From JACPFJ01 sp041738275 (GTDB lineage: Bacteria; Desulfobacterota; Desulfuromonadia; Geobacterales; Pseudopelobacteraceae), in NCBI GenBank assembly GCA_041738275.1, contig JBGSQD010000201.1, positions 1 through 20,353 on the forward strand: a stretch of DNA of 20,353 nt, written 5' to 3'. The stretch's first letter is position 1. Each line of letters opens with the position of its first letter. Shown piece by piece: positions 15,482 to 20,353 of the stretch. A program made the position numbers and the translations under genes. Below the pieces are notes generated by a model. The model saw only the letters and a list, made by a program, of their open reading frames with translations, ran no database searches and was not told the DNA's origin.

Positions 15482-18400
15482 TCACACCTCTTTATCAGAA
15501 CAAGTATCATGCCATAATTTAAAGAAAAGGTTCTCTATTGATTGTGCAAATTCTTTCGCATCGCATAAAGAAGATTCTGACATCGTTTCACGCAAGTTTC
15601 CCCTGATTCCTTTTAAACGAACCGTATCTTTTGCAAGAGCAACAGCACAAGCAATGTATTCGTCATAATTCTCAACAGCCAAATCGGACAGGCCAACCGG
15701 TGTGAGGAATGATTTAGTTTGTCGACTGATCGGCAATTCACCCGACAACGTAATCACAGGCACCCCCATCCAGAGGGAGAGCAGACTCGTCATGCCTCCA
15801 GTAAAAGGAAAAGGATCAAGAGCAATATCAATATCCCCGTATTCAGCCATCATAAAATACATATTGGATGCTGTTCTCAGATCTAATCTTCGAGATGAAA
15901 TCCCGTAAAGTCTGAACCTGTTACAAATATTTTTGCGTACAGTAACGTCATTGAACGCTTTATACTTTAAAATCAGACGAGAATTCGGAACTTCGTGCAG
16001 TATACGCGCCCACACAGCAACAACCTGTTCGGAAAACTTTGCAATATTATTGAAACTGCCAAATGTAATATAGCCATTGTCTTCATATGGAAGTTCCGTA
16101 ACTTCAGGATATGGTGGCGGCGGAGTAAAACAGAAACGGTTATGGGGCAAGTACGCCACACGTTCGGTGAACCATTGTTCATCTTTAGGATAGATGAAAT
16201 AATTATCCGCAATGATATAATCCATTGTTGAAAGTCCGGTTGTATGGCTGTAACCCATCCATGTCACCTGGACTGGTGCCTGGCGCTTATTAAACAAAGA
16301 GAGACGATGCCAGCTTGTATGTCCCGAAAGGTCAACTAGAATATCAATACCGTCATTGCGTATCAGTGTAGAGACAGCATCGTCTTCCATACCGAATATG
16401 TCATGCCAACCACACGAAACCGATTGGAACCAGTTAGTGAGATTGTCAGATTTGGACCCATTGTTGTAGCAATAAAAAGAAAGACGTGAAGTATTATACT
16501 CTTTAAACAATGACACCAGCAACATGCCTACCGGATGATTCTTAAAGTCAGCTGAAACGAAGCCAATCCGCAACTGTTCACAATCTACTCTGCATGAGGA
16601 AAAATTGTTTTTTGATGGTGAAACCAAGTCGAGAGCATTTCCGAATTTTCGGCTCAACAGATAGACTTCCTCTTGTTGAGTATTCTCCATATACAGGAGT
16701 AATGCCACTAAAGCCGAAATAATCGTAGAATTCTCAGGTTCGATTTCTAAAGCAGTTCGCAGGAATTCAATGGCTGACGGCATATCTCCACTGGCACTTC
16801 TAACCAATGCCATTTGACTAAGTGCTCCAAGGTTTTGCTTGTCTATTCTCAATACCTGTTCAAATACAACACGTGATTTATCCAAACGGCTCATAAGTCG
16901 ATATACAACACCCAAGTTTACGAGTAGATCACAATTATCAGGCGCTATCCTCAAACCAAGATGAAAAATTTTTTCCGCCCTTGAAAAATCACCTTTATCC
17001 AGGTAAGCGCAACCAAGGTTTACATATGCGTCAAGGCACATGGGATCATGTCGAATTGCTTTGCGGAATGCTTTTAATGATTGCGAATACTCTCCCGATC
17101 TTTTCAAGGAAACGCCAAGATTGTTGCTCGCCTCTGCGTGGCCTGGTCTTCTGCTAAGTACTTTGCGAAACAATTGAACAGCACGCTGAGTATCGTTGTC
17201 TTTCAAGCTGGCGACACCAGCGCTGAACAGCTCATCAACCGTAAATTTTTTGAGTGATGTGAACTTAAAGTCCGGTTGTTCATAACACCATTTTTGCCAT
17301 ATTTGCCTATATAAGGCTTCAAGATTTTGTGTGAACAGCTTCGTATCACAAAGAGAAGATTTCGACATTTTTTGACGTAAAGAGGCTCTTACCAGCTGCA
17401 TTCCAATGACATCCGCGGCCAATCTTGAAGCAATTGCAACAAAGTCACCAGGCGTCGATGCTACCCATTCTGGATAACCAACTGCGTACATGAAGGATTT
17501 ACTCTGACGACTAATCGGGGTATTGCCTTCCAGAGTAATTACTGGTACCCCCATCCAAAGCGCCTCGCAAGTTGTCGCACCACCGTTAAAAGGAAAGGTA
17601 TCGAGAGTGATGTCAATATCACCGTATTCAGCCAGCATCTCCACATATGGTGACCTGGACCTTAAATCAAGACGATCAGCAGTAATTCCATGCAGCGCAA
17701 ACTGACTTCTGAAGTCCTCTACAATTTTATTATCAATGAACACCTTTGACTTCAGCACCATTCTTGAATGCGTCACGGCGTTAAGTACCTGACACCACAA
17801 CGCAATAAGCTCAGGGTTAATTTTGTGAACAGCGTTAAACGACCCGAATGTTATGTGTCCCGTATTCAGTACTGGTGCGGTTACTATATCAGGACTAAAA
17901 TCTGGTGGGGTGTAGCAAAACCTACAATCTGGCAATTTGATAATTTTTTCAACAAAATACCTTTCTTCATCGAACGGTATCGTAACGGGATCACTTAGCA
18001 GATAGTCTATAGCAGCTATGCCTGTGGTATTGAAGTATCCCTGCCATGAAACCTGAACCGGAGCAAGCTTCATAGCAAAAAGATACAACCTGTTGAATGC
18101 GGTATGCCCGGAAAGATCTACAAGAATATCGATACAATCTTGGCGAATAAGAACCGCAGCTTGTTCGTCCGTTATGACAGAGACATCGCGATAGTTATCT
18201 GCATATCCGGCAATCTCTTCAGTTATTTTATCAATAAGCGAACATGTGTTGTATAAATACACTTCAAAATTGTGTTTATCATGACTAACTAGAACCGGTT
18301 TCAAAAAATTAGCGATTGGATGTTGTCTGAAATCCCCTGAGACATACCCGATACGAATTTTCCGATCTGGATTTGGGATGTTCAGGTATCCATGGATCTT

Positions 18401-19057
18401 TTTATAGAAAGGCTTTGCATATCGTTCTCCCCATTTCAGAGACTCATCATAAATATCCTTTTGAGTAACTGCAGGTACAGCATTTAAGGCAAATAGCAAA
18501 CTTGAATGAACTGAATCAATTTTAGATATTTTCAAACATTTTCTATTTAATTCAATCGCTTTAGTGGTCTTGCCCATAGTTAGCATAATATTTGCCATAG
18601 CAGCATATGTAGGAGCAAAATCCGGATTAAGAACCAATGACCGTTGACAACAGAGAAGCGCCGCATCCCATTGATCATTTTTTATTAATACAGAGGCCAA
18701 AGCCGTAAGCGCCTTAAAGTGATCCGGGTCCTGAGATAACGAAATACGAAATTCATTTTCAGCTTCATCAAAACGTAATGTGTTTGCCAACATACGCCCA
18801 TAGTTATAATGGCAATCTGCAAAATCAGGCTTTACGTCAAGTGCTTTGCGAAGTTTTAGCTCACCATCCTCCAAATCTCCCGTACGATAACGTAGCAAAC
18901 CGATTCCATGTAAAACACGAGGATGCTCAGGGTATAATTCAAAAAGGCCTTCACAAAGTTTGGTTGCTTTAACCAATTGGTTTCGATCTGCAAGTTTGTT
19001 GATCTCTTTGAACGCCTGCTCAATATATTTTTCTGAATCTGTTTGTTTTAGGGTCAT
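15482..19057 (-). CDS. Double TPR-GT41 glycosyltransferase: two OGT/SPINDLY-type units in one chain
   Basis: 1191 residues, about twice the usual size of a TPR-GT41 protein. Layout: TPRs 1 (about 15-190), GT41 domain 1 (about 233-590), TPRs 2 (about 607-790), GT41 domain 2 (about 828-1185). Landmarks recur at a constant offset of 595 residues: IRIGYVS/LRIGFVS (235/830), conserved His 246/841, DLSGHT 314/909, catalytic-region Lys 436/1031, WMGVPVIT 501/1096, SRQ(S/T)KSF 516/1111, SSLCD 567/1162 and Trp 587/1182. Domain 1 keeps NGGATTCEALW (491-501); domain 2 has TGGMTSLLSLW (1086-1096), losing the TTCE residues that line the nucleotide-sugar site, so it may be inactive or use another donor. 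Both lack the GRVGAS sequence of the third GT41 gene and share SRQ.KSF. The ATG overlaps the upstream stop by four bases. Confidence 0.9.
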   Translation of the reverse strand: MTLKQTDSEKYIEQAFKEINKLADRNQLVKATKLCEGLFELYPEHPRVLHGIGLLRYRTGDLEDGELKLRKALDVKPDFADCHYNYGRMLANTLRFDEAENEFRISLSQDPDHFKALTALASVLIKNDQWDAALLCCQRSLVLNPDFAPTYAAMANIMLTMGKTTKAIELNRKCLKISKIDSVHSSLLFALNAVPAVTQKDIYDESLKWGERYAKPFYKKIHGYLNIPNPDRKIRIGYVSGDFRQHPIANFLKPVLVSHDKHNFEVYLYNTCSLIDKITEEIAGYADNYRDVSVITDEQAAVLIRQDCIDILVDLSGHTAFNRLYLFAMKLAPVQVSWQGYFNTTGIAAIDYLLSDPVTIPFDEERYFVEKIIKLPDCRFCYTPPDFSPDIVTAPVLNTGHITFGSFNAVHKINPELIALWCQVLNAVTHSRMVLKSKVFIDNKIVEDFRSQFALHGITADRLDLRSRSPYVEMLAEYGDIDITLDTFPFNGGATTCEALWMGVPVITLEGNTPISRQSKSFMYAVGYPEWVASTPGDFVAIASRLAADVIGMQLVRASLRQKMSKSSLCDTKLFTQNLEALYRQIWQKWCYEQPDFKFTSLKKFTVDELFSAGVASLKDNDTQRAVQLFRKVLSRRPGHAEASNNLGVSLKRSGEYSQSLKAFRKAIRHDPMCLDAYVNLGCAYLDKGDFSRAEKIFHLGLRIAPDNCDLLVNLGVVYRLMSRLDKSRVVFEQVLRIDKQNLGALSQMALVRSASGDMPSAIEFLRTALEIEPENSTIISALVALLLYMENTQQEEVYLLSRKFGNALDLVSPSKNNFSSCRVDCEQLRIGFVSADFKNHPVGMLLVSLFKEYNTSRLSFYCYNNGSKSDNLTNWFQSVSCGWHDIFGMEDDAVSTLIRNDGIDILVDLSGHTSWHRLSLFNKRQAPVQVTWMGYSHTTGLSTMDYIIADNYFIYPKDEQWFTERVAYLPHNRFCFTPPPPYPEVTELPYEDNGYITFGSFNNIAKFSEQVVAVWARILHEVPNSRLILKYKAFNDVTVRKNICNRFRLYGISSRRLDLRTASNMYFMMAEYGDIDIALDPFPFTGGMTSLLSLWMGVPVITLSGELPISRQTKSFLTPVGLSDLAVENYDEYIACAVALAKDTVRLKGIRGNLRETMSESSLCDAKEFAQSIENLFFKLWHDTCSDKEV
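15503..18358 (-). repeat. Internal duplication of the GT41 module within one gene
   Basis: Copy 1 of the catalytic module corresponds to 18358-17288 and copy 2 to 16573-15503, a period of 1785 bases. Sampled alignment of residues 303-355 against 898-950 gives 33 identities in 53 positions by hand count. No net insertion or deletion is seen between the modules over about 350 residues. The intervening TPR regions are less alike. Confidence 0.75.
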
Positions 19058-20353
19058 AAATTATCTTTCAACTTTTCTTTCAAACGGTTAACAATCACTA
19101 TTAGCCGACTACGGTCATGCAGCGGTGCATTACGTAACGCAGTATCATAAAAAACATTCGCTTCAAGGAATGAGCCTCGTTCTTCTGCCAACATGCCAGC
19201 TTCAATCAGATGTGCAGGATCCTTGGTCATGCCATATAAATGATGTGCATACTCCTGTTCTAACGTATCCAGGCGGTAAAATGCCTGAGAGTTCTCATTT
19301 TCAGATGTTTTCATTTTCCTAAGTAAACGTACTGTTGCAGCAAGTAGCAGTTCAGACGAAAATTGAGTACGCTTGATTGCTTTTTCATAGTGAAACAATG
19401 CTTCGTTATATTTCTCTTCTTTTAGCAATTGGCTACCAATCATCATATCGGCCATATCATCATAGTGAGCGGCTGGAAGAGTTTCTGTCGCCAGCCGATA
19501 TTGTTTTTTTGCTTCGTCCACCTGCCCTGCAGCGAGAAGTGCATGTATGTACATATCACGCAATTTTCGTACATTTGGTGATTTTGCTGCGGTATCTGAC
19601 ATAAGAGCGACATTGGTCTGCCACACTGAATTCCGTGTGTATGTGACAACGGCGCTTAACAGGCAAATTAGTATCGTAACAGCTGTAATGTAAGGTCTAA
19701 TACGTCTATTCAGCTGGAAATATTTCCCGAAGAAGAGACTTAGACTCATAATCCAGAACGCACTGGATATATAGACATAGCGTTCAGCATAAGCGGTCCA
19801 GGCGATAGTTCCAAAAGCAAACGGAAGCGCTGGTAACACAAGGCATATTCCTATAATTGCCATGATACCCGGTAACGTACGAGAGGACAACAAGAGAAAG
19901 GAAAGCAGCAGCACAGCTATACCGATGAAGTCATATAAGGGATCAATTTCATGTATGTAAAAATTGAGAGGCATTGGAATAAAGAACTTTTTGACATAAA
20001 ACCCAATCGCACCTAAAAAGAGAGAAATGGTATAATTAAGATCACTAGCCATCAGGGTGATTGTCTGGCCGATCTTGCCAACGCTGGAGGTAAAAGCAAT
20101 TTTACGAAGGATTAATGCAAGCCCAATAGCAATAGCCGAAACGGACAGAAACAACCCGAACCGCTTGAATATATGAATTAACAAATAAATCGGTTTATTT
20201 TCTGCTAAATTAAGTCGCATTATGTTTATAAAGTAAAGAATGGCTATCAGCAGAACCAGCCAGTATGTTCCAAGGAAAAGGGCCGTCAAAAACGCACAAA
20301 CATAATACAACAGATACAACTTAGTTTTTAAACCCAAGTCAGAAGGCATAGCC
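19054..20353 (-). CDS. TMTC-like polytopic membrane protein with C-terminal TPRs, N-terminus beyond the right edge
   Basis: About 432 residues are visible; the reading frame is open to the window end, and the ATG at 20349 is probably internal because the sequence begins within a membrane region. Six or more hydrophobic segments are followed from about residue 235 by a soluble domain with TPR-like repeats (AGQVDEAKKQYRLA, EEKYNEALFHYEKAI, SFLEANVFYDTAL). AERYVYISS lies before a membrane segment and matches the (A)ERYLYLPS motif of TMTC/GT-C type TPR proteins. Eukaryotic TMTC proteins are O-mannosyltransferases using dolichol-linked sugar; the bacterial relatives are uncharacterised. The part with catalytic acidic residues would lie upstream. 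Its stop overlaps the start of the double GT41 gene in ATGA. Confidence 0.75.
   Translation of the reverse strand, partial: AMPSDLGLKTKLYLLYYVCAFLTALFLGTYWLVLLIAILYFINIMRLNLAENKPIYLLIHIFKRFGLFLSVSAIAIGLALILRKIAFTSSVGKIGQTITLMASDLNYTISLFLGAIGFYVKKFFIPMPLNFYIHEIDPLYDFIGIAVLLLSFLLLSSRTLPGIMAIIGICLVLPALPFAFGTIAWTAYAERYVYISSAFWIMSLSLFFGKYFQLNRRIRPYITAVTILICLLSAVVTYTRNSVWQTNVALMSDTAAKSPNVRKLRDMYIHALLAAGQVDEAKKQYRLATETLPAAHYDDMADMMIGSQLLKEEKYNEALFHYEKAIKRTQFSSELLLAATVRLLRKMKTSENENSQAFYRLDTLEQEYAHHLYGMTKDPAHLIEAGMLAEERGSFLEANVFYDTALRNAPLHDRSRLIVIVNRLKEKLKDNL

Overview
The window looks like a chromosomal segment from a Geobacter-type bacterium (Desulfuromonadia). Basis: the housekeeping run tmk-holB-ricT-metG with a divergent RNase III gene, GTG and TTG starts behind good Shine-Dalgarno sites, and a large load of tetratricopeptide (TPR) glycosyltransferases. 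The genus is inferred from gene style; there is no rRNA or other marker here.

Left part (1-4534): the 5' end of rnc on the minus strand, then a divergent promoter region and a tight plus-strand operon: thymidylate kinase, DNA polymerase III delta', the PSP1/RicT protein and methionyl-tRNA synthetase. GC is high, about 57% in a hand-counted 60-base line of metG.

Right part (4535-20353): GC drops sharply (about 33-40% in sampled lines) and the content becomes accessory. One TPR plus GT41 (OGT/SPINDLY-type) glycosyltransferase follows metG on the plus strand. It converges on a long minus-strand series. In transcription order this series is: the C-terminal part of a TMTC-like membrane TPR protein; a 1191-residue protein carrying two complete TPR-GT41 units in one chain; a small SAM methyltransferase; a radical SAM protein; an ABC-2 permease and a membrane-anchored TPR protein with overlapping ends; a PIN/ribbon-helix-helix toxin-antitoxin pair with the wreck of a second PIN toxin gene; the ABC ATPase; another TPR-GT41 protein whose start overlaps the ATPase stop; and a TPR protein with a GT9-like C-terminal domain.

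The window therefore holds four GT41 catalytic domains in three genes, plus two further TPR proteins with likely glycosylation roles, beside a radical SAM enzyme, a methyltransferase and an ABC exporter. The best reading is a variable protein-glycosylation or surface-glycan modification island next to a housekeeping operon, into which an older ABC transporter operon and a toxin-antitoxin module have been interleaved. Acceptors and sugars cannot be read from the sequence. The most unusual items are the double GT41 protein, with an exact 595-residue offset between its catalytic halves, and the ABC operon split by a partly decayed toxin-antitoxin module.

No rRNA, tRNA, CRISPR array or insertion sequence was seen. 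No intergenic gap exceeds 300 bases; the largest are 8589-8744, 12059-12226 and 6633-6767.
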